DNA of 64,000 bases from contig CAVOHR010000001.1 of the NCBI GenBank assembly GCA_963695835.1, forward strand, positions 868,001-932,000. The letters run 5' to 3'. The notes under the pieces were generated by a model, which saw only the letters and a program-made list of their open reading frames with translations, made no database searches and was not told where the DNA came from. The translations under genes and the position numbers were made by a program. The first letter of the stretch is position 1, and every line of letters begins with the position of its first letter. Below are positions 43,520-52,480 of the stretch, one piece after another. The DNA comes from VRUE01 sp963695835. GTDB lineage: Bacteria > Actinomycetota > Thermoleophilia > Solirubrobacterales > 70-9.

Positions 43520-43968
43520 TTAGAGCCGCAGGCCGGCGCTGGCCGGCATCATCGGCGCCCGCCTCGCACGGACGGCCGCGATGATCTCCTCAGCCGCTGG
43601 CGCTCTGCCATCCAGGGGCGGAGCTGCTCGAAGCCCCACTCGTCCATGCCGACCTCCCGCCGGCGCCCGCCCTTGCCGCGGCGGACGAGGATGGAGCCAC
43701 GGTGCGGGTCGAGATCGCGCTCGCTGAGCGCGAGCGCCTCCTGGATGCGAAGCCCGCCACGCCAGAGGACGGCGATCACGGCGCGCAGCCGAGCGCCGTG
43801 GCGATCACCTCCAACCTGGCGCATCACGGCGACGATCTCCTCGACGCTCGGCGGGTCGGCCGGATAGCGCATCCCCTTGTTGCGGGGCGGTCGTCCGGCG
43901 TGGTAGCCGGGCATCGTCGCCGGCGAGCGGCGGCGTCCGGCGGAGTCGAGAACGGTGGATACGGTCAT
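43520..43968 (-). pseudogene. Tyrosine recombinase with internal deletion
   Basis: The 5' part encodes SVEEIVAVMRQVGGDRHGARLRAVIAVL, catalytic Arg I in GGLRIQEAL, and the Lys strand RRGKGGRRREVGMDEWGF. The frame then jumps: the native C-terminal tail AEEIIAAVRARRAPMMPASAG and stop are present in another frame right after WMAERQ. The HxLR-H-Tyr half of the active site is deleted. GGAGGAGG precedes the ATG. Confidence 0.8.
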
Positions 43969-44044
43969 GGGATCCTCCTCCCAAGAAGACAGCGGATCCC
44001 ACCGCACTACCAGGACGGACCAGCAACCAGGTGGGCGAGCTGAG

Positions 44045-44455
44045 CTACGCGATCGGCCGCATTGCGTCGCGCACTGACGGCGCGAGCTGCTGGGTGTAGT
44101 CCCGGAGCTGAAGCTGAGGATCCAGTCGGCGAGATCGGGATCGGACGCTTCGATCCGGTAGCCGTTCAACTCGAGGAAGGTCAGCATGGCGACGAGCGCC
44201 AGGCGCTTGTTGGCGTCGATGAACGCCTGGCTCTCGGCGATGCCGTGCGCCAAGGCGGCGGCCTGCAACGCGATGATCGGCGTCTTCGTAGTCGGCGTAG
44301 CTGCGCGGCCGGGCGAGAGCGCCTTCGAGAGCGCCCTGGTCGCGAAGCTGATCGGCGGCCTGCGCGGGCGTGCCGCTGATGATCGCCGCGTACAGCCCGA
44401 GCGCGTCGACGAACTCCAGGTAGATCGGCTCGCCCGTGCCTTCCACCTCGGGCAC
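44045..44455 (-). pseudogene. Doc/Fic-type toxin, frameshifted
   Basis: The N-terminal third (YLEFVDALGLYAAIISGTPA, LEGALARPRSY) is in the starting frame; the Fic-motif part (LAHGIAESQAFIDANKRLAL, LTFLELNGYRIEA) is in another frame. In the motif the catalytic His of HxFxDANKR is Gln (QAFIDANKR). Two independent defects therefore indicate a dead toxin. It follows the intact antitoxin gene by 7 bp. Confidence 0.75.
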
Positions 44456-44462
44456 CGGCGAT

Positions 44463-44717
44463 CTACTGTGGAGTTGACTCGGAGTCTGGGTCGTGCTCGG
44501 CGAGGATCTTCAACGCCTCGGGGTGCTCGGCGACCACGCGCTCGCCGATCGTGCGGATCCTCTCCCGCAGCTGCTCGGTCGGCAGGATCCGAAGCTCGCC
44601 GCCGTCGAGCTCCTCGACCAGCACGGAGGTGCCCGGGGCATAACCGTGCGCCTCGAACTCGCGGGGAATCGAAACCACGTTGCTGTTGCCGACGCGGCGG
44701 ACCTTGACGATCTTCAT
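44463..44717 (-). CDS. AbrB/MazE-type antitoxin
   Basis: The small protein (84 aa) has a swapped-hairpin AbrB domain (KIVKVRRVGNSNVVSIPREF, APGTSVLVEELDGGELRILP) and a C-terminal helix for toxin binding. The ATG is fixed by TATACT 6 nt upstream (leaderless). It precedes the broken Doc gene, so it is an orphaned antitoxin that may still regulate its promoter. Confidence 0.8.
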   Translation of the reverse strand: MKIVKVRRVGNSNVVSIPREFEAHGYAPGTSVLVEELDGGELRILPTEQLRERIRTIGERVVAEHPEALKILAEHDPDSESTPQ

Positions 44718-44723
44718 GGCGCC

Positions 44724-44729
44724 AGTATA
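44724..44729 (-). promoter_or_regulatory. Leaderless promoter of the AbrB-type antitoxin
   Basis: TATACT on the minus strand is 6 nt from the ATG. The remaining bases to 45050 hold no gene; the promoter of the methyltransferase probably uses TAGCGT at 45006-45011. Confidence 0.5.
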
Positions 44730-45050
44730 CACGGGGATATCCCGAGACTTCGGCGCCACGCGCGGCTCCCGGATCCGCCAGGTGGAGCGAGAGCCTCGGG
44801 TCCAAGCTGGGTCGATGTCCAGATGAGTGCCCTTCGTCCACGGCGAGAGTGAGCTGGCAGTCGGTCAAGAGTGCTGCAACCACGCGAAGGGAGGCGCGCG
44901 GTTCGCTGGCGCAACGGGACGACCTGACCTCGTGCTGCCGGTCATCCGGAGCCGAAGCGGAAGCGATGCAATCGTCGCTGCGAGTCCGCCGGTGACCCGA
45001 GTCGGCTAGCGTCGCCGTGCACTGCAATGGGGTGGTAAGGAGGAGCGAGC

Positions 45051-45911
45051 ATGGAATCCAAGGCGATCGACCCGGTCGACTTCCGCAAGGCGCAGCACAA
45101 GCACTGGGACTCTGCTGCGGTGGGATGGAAGGAGTGGAGCGAGTTCAATGACAGGGCAGACGGGCACATCAGCAAGCGGCTGGTGGAGCTCGCTGACGTG
45201 CAGTCGGGAAGCCGGGTCCTGGACGTCGCCGCCGGCTATGGCGAGCCGGCGCTCACCGCCGCGCGCAAGGCCGGCCCGGAGGGCCGCGTCGTGGCCACGG
45301 ACATCTCCGCCGAGATGCTCGCGTTCGGGCGTGAACGCGCGGCGGCGGCCGGCTTGGGCAACGTCGAGTTCATGGAGTCGGACGCCTCCAGCCTCGATTT
45401 TCCGCACGCGAGCTTCGACGCCGCCGTCTCGCGCTGGGGAATCATCTTCGAGCCTGACGCGGAGGCCGCCGCGGGGCGCATCCGAGGCTTCCTCAAGCCG
45501 GGCGCGCGGATCGCGATCAGCTCGTGGGGCGAGCCCGATCGGGTCCCCTTCCTCTCGATTCCGATGAGGACGACGATGGAGCGGCTGAATGTGCCCCCGC
45601 CCCCGGCCGGAACGCCCGGGCCCCTCTCCCGGCCCACCCCCGCTGCGATCGGCGGGTTGCTCGAAGGAGGTGGGTTCTCGAAGGTTGCTGTGGAGCAGGA
45701 CGAGGTCACCTTCGAGTTCGACTCCCCGGAGCACTTCACCGCCTACATCAGGGCGATCTCCGCCCCGATCCGGGCGATGATCGAGCAGCACGCAGGCGAG
45801 GCCCAGGAGGAGGCCTGGGACGCGATCACGCAGGCCGCAGCGGAGGTGGGGGGTGGCTCGAAGCCGCTGAGCTTCTCGAACGTGGTGCTGCTCGCCTCGG
45901 CAACCGCCTAG
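45051..45911 (+). CDS. Class I SAM-dependent methyltransferase (UbiE/MenG-like)
   Basis: The product (286 aa) shows the SAM-binding motif I VLDVAAGYGEPAL, acidic motif VVATDISAEML, motif SDASSLDFPHASFDAAVSRW and post-motif KPGARIAISSWG. Its length and N-terminal helices (FRKAQHKHWDSAAVGWKEW) fit small-molecule or quinone methyltransferases; the substrate is unknown. AAGGAGGAG lies about 6 nt before the ATG. It is convergent with the decayed ABC genes. Confidence 0.85.
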   Translation: MESKAIDPVDFRKAQHKHWDSAAVGWKEWSEFNDRADGHISKRLVELADVQSGSRVLDVAAGYGEPALTAARKAGPEGRVVATDISAEMLAFGRERAAAAGLGNVEFMESDASSLDFPHASFDAAVSRWGIIFEPDAEAAAGRIRGFLKPGARIAISSWGEPDRVPFLSIPMRTTMERLNVPPPPAGTPGPLSRPTPAAIGGLLEGGGFSKVAVEQDEVTFEFDSPEHFTAYIRAISAPIRAMIEQHAGEAQEEAWDAITQAAAEVGGGSKPLSFSNVVLLASATA

Positions 45912-45938
45912 CGCCCGCCTCGCACAACTCGGGAGGCA

Positions 45939-46043
45939 GACCCGCGCGATCACGCCCAGCCAGCCCGGCATGATGCTGAGTGGATAAAGCGCCGAGGAGG
46001 CGAAGAAGAGCGGCATCATCACGAGCTGGCCAATGCCCATGAA
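45939..46043 (-). pseudogene. ABC-2 type permease, internal fragment
   Basis: Only about 35 residues of a drug-exporter permease remain (MGIGQLVMMPLFFASSALYP, IMPGWLGVIARV), a well-conserved ABC-2 transmembrane segment. The N-terminal part is deleted, and it is fused in frame to the tail of the ATPase remnant. Confidence 0.65.
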
Positions 46044-46074
46044 GCGCTCGCGCTCCTTGACCGCTGCGGCGCCC

Positions 46075-46408
46075 GGTTGTGGCGCAGCTTGCGAATCTCC
46101 GCTTGGGGCATCGCCAAGCCTCCCTTCTCGGTGCTCGTCGATCCGCCGCCCGGTCACGGTGGTGAAGACCTCCTCCAGGCTCTGCAGTCCGTGGCGGGCG
46201 CAGAGCTGCGCCGTCGTGCCCTGCTCCACTAGGTGGCCCTCGTCGATGATCACGAGGCGCCGGCGCCGTTTGGGCCGAGCAGCCCGAATACCTCACCCGG
46301 CGCGACGGCAAAGGAGACCCCGGCGACCGCCTCCAGCTCGTCGAAGCGAACGACTAGCCCCTCGACCGAGACCGCCGGCACGGGAGGGCTTATGGATGTG
46401 GCGGCCAT
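46075..46408 (-). pseudogene. DrrA-like ABC transporter ATPase with internal deletion
   Basis: The start (VSVEGLVVRFDELEAVAGVS, Walker A GLLGPNGAG) jumps directly into the C-terminal region (IIDEGHLVEQGTTAQLCARH, LEEVFTTVTGRRIDE) in another frame. The Q-loop, signature, Walker B and switch His are missing. Its ATG overlaps the MarR stop (ATGA), so it was a MarR-controlled drug exporter. Confidence 0.75.
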
Positions 46409-46833
46409 CAGTTCTCCGCCAGGCGCCGCAGCAGTTCGACTGCGTCGCGCAAGGTGGCCTGCTCTTCGGGTGAGAGCTGCTCGGCGATTGCACTTGCCAG
46501 CCAGCCCTCGCGCCGGCGGCGCTCCGCCTCGAGCGCCACCCGTCCCTCGGCGGTCAGCTCGACCGGAGCGCGGCGGCGGTCATTGGGATCGGGGCGCCGC
46601 ATGACCAGCCCGTCTGCCTCCAGGTCGCTCACCGTCTGCGCCATCGACTGCGGCCTGACGCGCTCGGCCTGGGCGAGGTCGCTGACGCTCAGCGCGCCCT
46701 CACGATCCAGCCTGCCAAGCACGGCGCCCTGGGAGAGGGGGAAGCGGTGCTCGGCGCGCAGCCGGCGCACCAGACCACCGAGCACGGCGCGAAGCTCGCT
46801 CGCCACCAAGGCGGGATCCGTGTCGCTTGCCAT
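46408..46833 (-). CDS. MarR family transcriptional regulator
   Basis: The product (141 aa) is a complete MarR winged helix: LSQGAVLGRLDREGALSVSD, LAQAERVRPQSMAQTVSDL (recognition helix), ADGLVMRRPDPNDRRRAPVE (wing), plus dimerising terminal helices. It probably controls the exporter operon behind it and perhaps the divergent MBL/MFS genes. The ATG is preferred to an upstream TTG. Confidence 0.85.
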   Translation of the reverse strand: MASDTDPALVASELRAVLGGLVRRLRAEHRFPLSQGAVLGRLDREGALSVSDLAQAERVRPQSMAQTVSDLEADGLVMRRPDPNDRRRAPVELTAEGRVALEAERRRREGWLASAIAEQLSPEEQATLRDAVELLRRLAEN

Positions 46834-46847
46834 ACCGGGCAAAATCT

Positions 46848-46873
46848 ACAGGAAGCCTGAACAGGTTGCCTGT
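46848..46873. promoter_or_regulatory. Tandem MarR-type operator dyads
   Basis: ACAGGAAGCCTGA and ACAGGTTGCCTGT stand back to back; each is an ACAGG-N3-CCTGT dyad (the first with one mismatch). They lie between the MarR gene and the divergent MBL/MFS genes, so one regulator could control both directions. Confidence 0.65.
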
Positions 46874-46939
46874 ATTATTTTGGCCTCGCTGCCGCGCGGG
46901 ATCGCTCGCGCGCTCGCCACGAGAGCCGGGAGGAACAGA

Positions 46940-47212
46940 ATGGAAGTCGAGTGGCACGGCCAATCGGCGTTTCGCCTCACCGCGAACGACGCGACGATCG
47001 GCGCCCAGCAGGCCGCTGCGATCGCCCGCCGGCTCGACCCCTGCTGGGTCGTTCCGATGCACTACCGCACTTCGAGGATCGACTTCCTGGAGAGCGCCGA
47101 GCCCTTCTTGGAGCGCATGCCGGAGATGCAGCGCCTGGACGCTCCCCGCTTCGACACTACCGAGCTGGCAGCGGGGGGACGCCCGCCGGCAGTCGTTCCC
47201 GGGGCCCCGTGA
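46940..47212 (+). pseudogene. UlaG-like metallo-beta-lactamase-fold hydrolase with internal deletion
   Basis: The N-terminus (EVEWHGQSAFRLTANDATI) is joined directly to the C-terminal part (ARRLDPCWVVPMHYRTSRID, FDTTELAAGG). The central region with the HxHxDH metal motif is missing, in frame. GGGAGG precedes the ATG. Its stop overlaps the MFS start (GTGA), so coupling may still help MFS translation. Confidence 0.7.
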
Positions 47213-48798
47213 CGAGCGCCCGCGCGGCGGCGAACGGACGTCTCGAGGGCCGCGCCCTGCGAACAGTGTTCGCGGCGCTGATGCTCGGCATGTTCCTGGC
47301 CGCGCTCGACCAGACGATCGTCTCGACGGCGCTTCCGACGATCGTCGGCGACCTTGGCGGCCTCAACCACCTCTCCTGGGTGGTCACCTCTTACCTGCTC
47401 GCCTCGACGATCTCGACGCCGGTCTATGGCAAGCTCGGCGACATGGTCGGGCGCAAGCCCGTCTTCCTGGCGGCGATCCTGATCTTCCTCGCCGGTTCGA
47501 TGCTCGCCGGCCTCAGCCAGTCGATGGCCGAGCTGATCGGCTTTCGCGCCCTGCAGGGGATCGGGGCGGGCGGGCTGATGGTCGGCGCACAGGCGATCAT
47601 CGCCGACATCGTCCCCCCGCGCGAGCGCGGCCGCTACATGGGCCTGATTGGCTCCGTCTTCGCCGTCGCCTCCGTCATCGGGCCGCTTCTCGGCGGCTTC
47701 TTCGTCGACAACCTCTCCTGGCGCTGGGTCTTCTACGTGAACATGCCGATCGGGGCGCTCACGGTCGCCATCGTGGCGCTGCGGCTGCGCCTGCACGTTC
47801 CGCACCGCCGCCACCGGATCGACGTGCTCGGCGTGACGCTGCTCTCAGGCGGGGTCGCGGCTCTGGTCCTGCTGACGACATGGGGCGGCAACCAGTACCC
47901 CTGGGGCTCGCCGACGATCGTCGGCCTCGGCCTCGCCGGCGTCGCCCTGCTCGCCCTGTTCGTCTGGCAGGAGACTCGGGCTGCCGAGCCGGTCATCCCG
48001 CTGCACCTGTTCCGCTCCAGCGTTTTCTCCGTCTCTAGCGCGATGGCCTTCACGATCGGGATGGCGATGTTCGGTGCGATCATCTTCATCCCGCTCTTCC
48101 TCCAGCTCGTCTACGGCGCCAGCCCTACCAGCTCCGGGCTGCGGATGCTGCCGTTGATGGCCGGCCTGCTGGTCGCCTCGGTCGCCTCCGGCCGCGCGAT
48201 CACACGCATCGGCCGCTACAGGGCGTTCCCGATCGCCGGAACCGCGATCCTGGTCGTCGGCATGTTCCTGCTCTCGCTGCTGGGCGCCGACACGGAACCC
48301 TGGCTCGCTTCTGTCTACATGCTCGTCGTCGGCATCGGCATCGGCCTGGTGATGCAGGTGCTTGTCCTCGTCGTGCAGAACGACGCCCGCCCAGAGGAGA
48401 TCGGCGTCGCCACCTCGACGGCGACCTTCTTCCGCTCGGTTGGCGGCTCCTTCGGCGTGGCGATCTTCGGTGCCGTCTTCGCCACACGGCTGGGCGGCGA
48501 GCTGGCGGGGCTGCCGCGGGCGGTCACGGCGCGGCTCGGCGGCGGGGTACATCTCAACCCCGAACAGGCGAGCAAGCTGCCGCCGCACGTGCACGAAGCG
48601 TTCCTGCAGGCGTTCGCCAACGCCCTGCACGGCGTCTTCCTTTGGGGCGTCGCGATGGCGGTGGTTCCCTTCGCGCTGTCCTGGCTGCTCAAGGAGGTGC
48701 CCTTGCGCACCACGCTCGCCGACTCCACCGAGCTCGGCGTAGAGGAGGCGGTCGCCGGCGGCACGCCGGAGGAGCGTTTCATCGCGCCTCGGTCGTGA
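47209..48798 (+). CDS. MFS multidrug exporter, DHA2 (EmrB/QacA) family
   Basis: The protein (529 aa) has the hydrophobic profile of a 14-helix transporter and the family motifs: ALDQTIVSTALPTIVGDLGG in helix 1 with the conserved Asp, GKLGDMVGRKPVF (motif A), RALQGIGAGGLMV (motif B region) and GPLLGGFFVDNLSWRWVFYVN (motif C, antiporter). It probably exports hydrophobic drugs by proton antiport. It is intact and adjacent to a MarR gene and its operator. Confidence 0.9.
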   Translation: MTSARAAANGRLEGRALRTVFAALMLGMFLAALDQTIVSTALPTIVGDLGGLNHLSWVVTSYLLASTISTPVYGKLGDMVGRKPVFLAAILIFLAGSMLAGLSQSMAELIGFRALQGIGAGGLMVGAQAIIADIVPPRERGRYMGLIGSVFAVASVIGPLLGGFFVDNLSWRWVFYVNMPIGALTVAIVALRLRLHVPHRRHRIDVLGVTLLSGGVAALVLLTTWGGNQYPWGSPTIVGLGLAGVALLALFVWQETRAAEPVIPLHLFRSSVFSVSSAMAFTIGMAMFGAIIFIPLFLQLVYGASPTSSGLRMLPLMAGLLVASVASGRAITRIGRYRAFPIAGTAILVVGMFLLSLLGADTEPWLASVYMLVVGIGIGLVMQVLVLVVQNDARPEEIGVATSTATFFRSVGGSFGVAIFGAVFATRLGGELAGLPRAVTARLGGGVHLNPEQASKLPPHVHEAFLQAFANALHGVFLWGVAMAVVPFALSWLLKEVPLRTTLADSTELGVEEAVAGGTPEERFIAPRS

Positions 48799-48893
48799 CG
48801 CCGGGCACCGTGGGAGGTGTCTGTCCGGCTCCGAGGCGCGCAGGGGCCGCCCGGTGCTCGTCGACGGCCGCGGCTAACACTCCGACGCGAACG

Positions 48894-49414
48894 TCACTTC
48901 GCTCTTGCGCTGATCTCGTCTGCGAGAGCTTTCGCGAGCCCTGGAGGCGAGCTGGGTCTGCGCGCCTTCAGGGTCTTGTACCGCTCCTCGATCGGCTGAA
49001 ATGCGAGCTCACCCATCAAGTAGGCGTAGCTGGAGTCGCCCAAGCCGAGATCGGCGTGGGCGTCGACATGAACGACCTCAAATGGCGCAGCCATCCGCCC
49101 CGCGTCGATCGCTTCCCCCCAGCGGTAGAAGAGCTCGTTGTGATGCTCAATCACGAACCCAGGCCGTCGCCCATCCAGTTGGCATCGCTCGGCCAGGAAG
49201 GCGATCGCGACATCGAGAGGCCATGGCGGATACTCCTCGGGTCGAGGCGCTCATCCGCTGAGTCCAAATAGTGGGCTGTGCCGCAAAGGAAGAAGTCGAT
49301 GTCGATGTCGATGTCGAGTACCCGCACAAGACGGGGCACGTTAATCGGTGGTTGGCGCAGGTTCCCGCCGCCATCTTTCCGGAGTTGGCCGCCGGTGGAT
49401 GAAATCCCACACAC
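48894..49414 (-). pseudogene. UPF0489 family protein, frameshifted
   Basis: The 5' part reads RVLDIDIDIDFFLCGTAHYL and DERLDP; the rest (EEYPPWPLDVAIAFLAERCQ, VIEHHNELFYRWGEAI, VVHVDAHADLGLG, YLMGELAFQP) needs a one-base frame change near 49235. All characteristic His/Asp motifs survive. A run of GTCGAT hexamers encodes the extended DIDIDID. A sequencing error is possible as an alternative to pseudogenisation. Confidence 0.7.
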
Positions 49415-49436
49415 CTAGGCCCTAAGTGTGTAGACT
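49409..49436 (+). promoter_or_regulatory. Promoter/operator of the AbiEi-type antitoxin
   Basis: ACACACCTA and TAAGTGTGT form an inverted repeat (8 of 9 bp) abutting the -10 TAGACT, which is 7 nt before the ATG. This is the expected layout for antitoxin autoregulation. Confidence 0.6.
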
Positions 49437-49443
49437 TTTTGGA

Positions 49444-50046
49444 ATGCGATCCAGCGAAGTGCTCGACATCGCGCGTCATGCCGGAGGGATCTCGTCGGCC
49501 GCAGAGCTGATCGAGCGAGGTGCCCGCTGGGACGATCTCTACCGACTACGAGATAGCGGTGAGCTGATCGAGCTCTCCCGCGGCGTCTTCCGTGTCGCCG
49601 ATGCTCCGGCGACCGCTCACCTCGATCTGGTGGCCGTGTGCCGCCGGGCGCCGGAGGGGATGATCTGCCTCAACTCCGCCGCCAGCTACTGGGACCTGAG
49701 CGACGAGATGCCCCACGCGGTCCACCTGGCGATAGCCCGCGGGAGGCATCGCCCGAGGATCGCCTACCCGCCGACGCGGGTCCATGTCTTCGCCGCCGCG
49801 ACGTTTTCACTTGGGCGCGAGATGGAGAAGATCGATTCGGGCGAGACGATCGCGATTAGCTCCAAGGAGCGCACGGTCGTCGACCTCATGCGGTTGCGCT
49901 CTCGCGTGGGCCGCGACCTAGCGCTGGGGGCGCTGCGCAGGTATCTCCAGAGCGGCGATGCCAAGCCAGGCGAGCTGCTCGCGCTGGCACGCCGTCTGCG
50001 CGTCGGCTCGGTCATGGCCGAGGCGATGGAGCCTCTTCTGGCGTGA
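49444..50046 (+). CDS. Type IV toxin-antitoxin AbiEi-like antitoxin
   Basis: The product (200 aa) begins with a winged-helix domain (EVLDIARHAGGISSAAELIE, WDDLYRLRDSGELIELSRGV) and continues with the AbiEi core (HLDLVAVCRRAPEGMICLNS, VHLAIARGRHRPRI, SKERTVVDLMRLR). It is intact and its last codon overlaps the GTG of the damaged toxin gene. It probably represses its own promoter. Confidence 0.8.
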   Translation: MRSSEVLDIARHAGGISSAAELIERGARWDDLYRLRDSGELIELSRGVFRVADAPATAHLDLVAVCRRAPEGMICLNSAASYWDLSDEMPHAVHLAIARGRHRPRIAYPPTRVHVFAAATFSLGREMEKIDSGETIAISSKERTVVDLMRLRSRVGRDLALGALRRYLQSGDAKPGELLALARRLRVGSVMAEAMEPLLA

Positions 50047-50549
50047 CCGAGCGCACGCCCCGGGGGGCCTATCTCGACCTGCAGAAGCTCGCCCGCGACC
50101 AGGGTCGCAATACGCAGCAGCTCTTGCGGATCGACTACCCGACGCTGCTCGGCGATCGGGGCTTCCCGCTCCTGGGCTACCCATTGGAGAGCGTGATCGC
50201 CGAGAAGGCCGACACGATGATGTTCCTCGGCGATGCGAACACCCGCGACCGCGACTATGGCGACGTCTATCTGCTCTCGCAGATTCATGCCATCGAGGCG
50301 GACGCCCTGCGTAGCGCGCTACGCAGGGTCGTCGAGCATCGGGGCCACGAGGTGCGCCCACTTGGGCCACTCCTGGAAACCCTTCGCGAGAGCCGGCAGC
50401 AGCCTTGGGAGGCGTTTCGCGCCCGCGCTGGCTTGGCCGGCCTGCCAGAGCGCTTCGCCGACGTCGTCGATGTGGTCGTCGATCTCGTTGACGGACTGCA
50501 GGAGGTCGACAACTCGACTTGGAATCCGGCTACACGGCGATGGGAGTAG
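50043..50549 (+). pseudogene. AbiEii-type nucleotidyltransferase toxin with internal deletion
   Basis: The N-terminal AYLDLQKLARDQGRNTQQLL is followed at once by sequence from the C-terminal half (LESVIAEKADTMMFLGDANT, RDRDYGDVYLL, LRRVVEHRGHEV). The nucleotidyltransferase core (GG-x-LL and the D-x-D pair) is absent, so the toxin is inactive although the frame is open for 168 codons. Confidence 0.7.
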
Positions 50550-50598
50550 GCGCGATGACGCTTCCGCTCGTTGGGCCGGGTAACGCCCCTGGCATCGG

Positions 50599-50808
50599 TT
50601 AGGTGAACGGAGCGTCTTCGAGCGAGGAGAGCGCGAGCTCGATCAGCCGATCGGCGCGCTCGCCGGTGGGTTTGTGAGTTCCCTCCAGCCATGCCCGGAC
50701 GGTCGACGGAGCGGTGTCCGTCGCTCTGGCGATGTCGGCGTCGGTGAGCCCGGCGATGTCGTGAACCCGGCGCGCCTCGCGTGCGTATGGGTGGACTGCC
50801 GGTGCCAT
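50599..50808 (-). CDS. Short HTH antitoxin, possibly internally deleted MbcA/Xre type
   Basis: The protein (69 aa) contains an HTH (IAGLTDADIARATDTAPSTV, RAWLEGTHKPTGERADRLIE) like the N-terminal domain of Xre/MbcA/ParS antitoxins. These are normally about twice as long with a toxin-binding C-terminal domain; here the protein ends nine residues after the HTH region with SLEDAPFT. It may be another internal deletion product or a minimal regulator. Confidence 0.55.
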   Translation of the reverse strand: MAPAVHPYAREARRVHDIAGLTDADIARATDTAPSTVRAWLEGTHKPTGERADRLIELALSSLEDAPFT

Positions 50809-50861
50809 CTACAGCGTCACAGTAGCTGGATCGCGCGCGCGACTTTTCGTCCCTGCCAGGC

Positions 50862-50905
50862 TATTTTCTACTAGAAACCTTATTCTACTGGTAGAGTAGA
50901 AAATA
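50862..50905 (+). promoter_or_regulatory. AT-rich operator/promoter of the long AbiEi-like gene
   Basis: TATTTTCTACT (50862-50872) and its exact reverse complement (50895-50905) flank further TTCTACT/GTAGA half-sites. The -10 TAGAGT (50892-50897) lies inside, 7 nt before the ATG, so a bound protein would block transcription. Confidence 0.65.
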
Positions 50906-51987
50906 TGAATGAGGTAGAAAAGCGCTGGCAGAAGATCCTGGCATCCGTGCTGGAGGGCGCGACCGTCGAAGCTGCGCCGGGCGACAGCGGCGCCGACCTC
51001 GTGATCCGCACTCGCGATGGCCGGGCGATTGCGATCGAGGCGAAGTGGGCCGGCGAGGGCTGGCCGCAGGATGTCCGGCGCGTGGCGGCAACGGTCGGCG
51101 AGCAGTGGCCGGAGAACACCGTCCTTCTCGCACGGAGGCTCTCTCCCGGCGCGATCGAGTGGCTGCGGGACCGCGGCGCCAACTGGGCCGACGAGGTCGG
51201 CCAGGCGCGCATCATCGGGCCTGGCGGGTTGGTCGTAATCCGCGAAGTCGCTCAGCTGCCTGGCAAGGGGAGCACGCCACGCTCCTTCTCGTGGTCGAAG
51301 TCGGCGATCTCGGTGGCAGAGGCGATCCTCGCCCACGAGGATCGCCCGCTGCGCGTGGCCGAGCTCGCGGACGGGAGCGACTGGTCCGACGCGCAGGCGG
51401 CCAAAGTCCTCAAGGCATTCGACGGCCAGGGCTGGACCGTCAAGCAGGGCGCTTCGCGTGGACCCGGCGCGCACCGGAGGCTGGTCGACGCGGACGGACT
51501 ACTCGCCGCGTGGTCAGCCGCGGTCGCCGACTCCCCCCGCGCAACCCGCATCGCCCATCGCGCGACCAAAGACGTGATGGCGCTCCTGCGCAACGACCTC
51601 GCCCCCGCCTTGGAGCGCCGAGCGGGTTGGGCCGTCAGCGGCTGGGCCGGCCTTGAGCTCGCCGCCCCCTTCGCGACGACGACGCCCAGCCTGCACGTCT
51701 ATGTCGCGGACACCGACTTCGCCAGCCCGCTGAGCGACGTGATCGCGGAGGCGGGCCTGCGGGAGGTGGACGAGGGCGGGCGGGTGACGTTCTGGGCCGC
51801 CGATCCTCGCGTGCTCAAGCTCGCCCAGCGATCCGGCGATGTCCCCGTCGTGAGCGCTCCTCGCCTGTTCGCCGACCTTTCCTCGTTCGGCGGACGCGGT
51901 GGCGATGCGGCCGACCACGTCAAGGAGGAGCTGATCGATCCGCTGCATCCCGGCAGGTCGACCGAGGAGGATGCCGCCGATGGCTGA
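50905..51987 (+). CDS. Long AbiEi-like antitoxin/regulator with nuclease-fold N-terminus
   Basis: The product (360 aa) starts with a restriction-endonuclease-like fold (ADLVIRTRDGRAIAIEAKWA, resembling D-xn-E-x-K), then a winged helix (RPLRVAELADGSDWSDAQAA, KVLKAFDGQGWTVKQ) and an AbiEi-type C-terminal region (VSAPRLFADLSSFGGRGGDA ADHV). It is followed by an overlapping, damaged nucleotidyltransferase toxin gene. It is probably the antitoxin and autorepressor of a type IV module. Confidence 0.75.
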   Translation: MNEVEKRWQKILASVLEGATVEAAPGDSGADLVIRTRDGRAIAIEAKWAGEGWPQDVRRVAATVGEQWPENTVLLARRLSPGAIEWLRDRGANWADEVGQARIIGPGGLVVIREVAQLPGKGSTPRSFSWSKSAISVAEAILAHEDRPLRVAELADGSDWSDAQAAKVLKAFDGQGWTVKQGASRGPGAHRRLVDADGLLAAWSAAVADSPRATRIAHRATKDVMALLRNDLAPALERRAGWAVSGWAGLELAAPFATTTPSLHVYVADTDFASPLSDVIAEAGLREVDEGGRVTFWAADPRVLKLAQRSGDVPVVSAPRLFADLSSFGGRGGDAADHVKEELIDPLHPGRSTEEDAADG

Positions 51988-52460
51988 ACAGCGCTCGCGC
52001 GAGACCCGTGCTCGCGCCGAGCTCGCGCTGGTGCGGCTACTGCATGCGCTCGGTGACGAGCGCCGATGGCACCATGGCCACCGCGCGCGCCCGCTTCGCC
52101 GGCCTCGAGGGCTACCTGCTCTCCAAGTGCGTCGCGGTGCGCACCCGGGGCGCCACGAAGGACTACTACGACCTCGTCTACGTCCTGCAGCACAACCGAG
52201 CTGGAGGGCCGGAGCAGGCCGCGCATCGCCTGCTCAACGGCGAGTTTGCCGACGCCATCGATCCGCTGCAGACCACCTTCATCGAGCTGCGAGAGCGCTA
52301 CATCAAGACCACGGATAGCGGCCCGGCCGGATATGCCGATCAGGCAGGAGAAGTAGATCCCGGCGCCGATGCGGCGGCGCTACGGGCCGACGCCGTCGAC
52401 GTGGCCCAGCGTTTCTTTGCCGCGCTTATTCATCAGTCGAGAGGAGCCGCGCGGTCGTGA
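51980..52460 (+). pseudogene. AbiEii-type nucleotidyltransferase toxin, deleted and frameshifted
   Basis: The first 27 codons (SRETRARAELALVRLLHALG) lie in the frame of the ATG; after about 52065 the C-terminal half (RARFAGLEGYLLSKCVAVRT, TKDYYDLVYVLQHN, RRLLNGEF-like) is in another frame. The nucleotidyltransferase core is missing, as in the neighbouring AbiEii gene. Confidence 0.7.
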
Positions 52461-52480
52461 GAACGGGGGCTCTAAGCGCC

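Noticed and set aside
45006..46253. A 415-codon minus-strand open frame across the methyltransferase
   Set aside because: Only its first third (the ATPase and permease remnants) shows homology; the rest is antisense to the methyltransferase.
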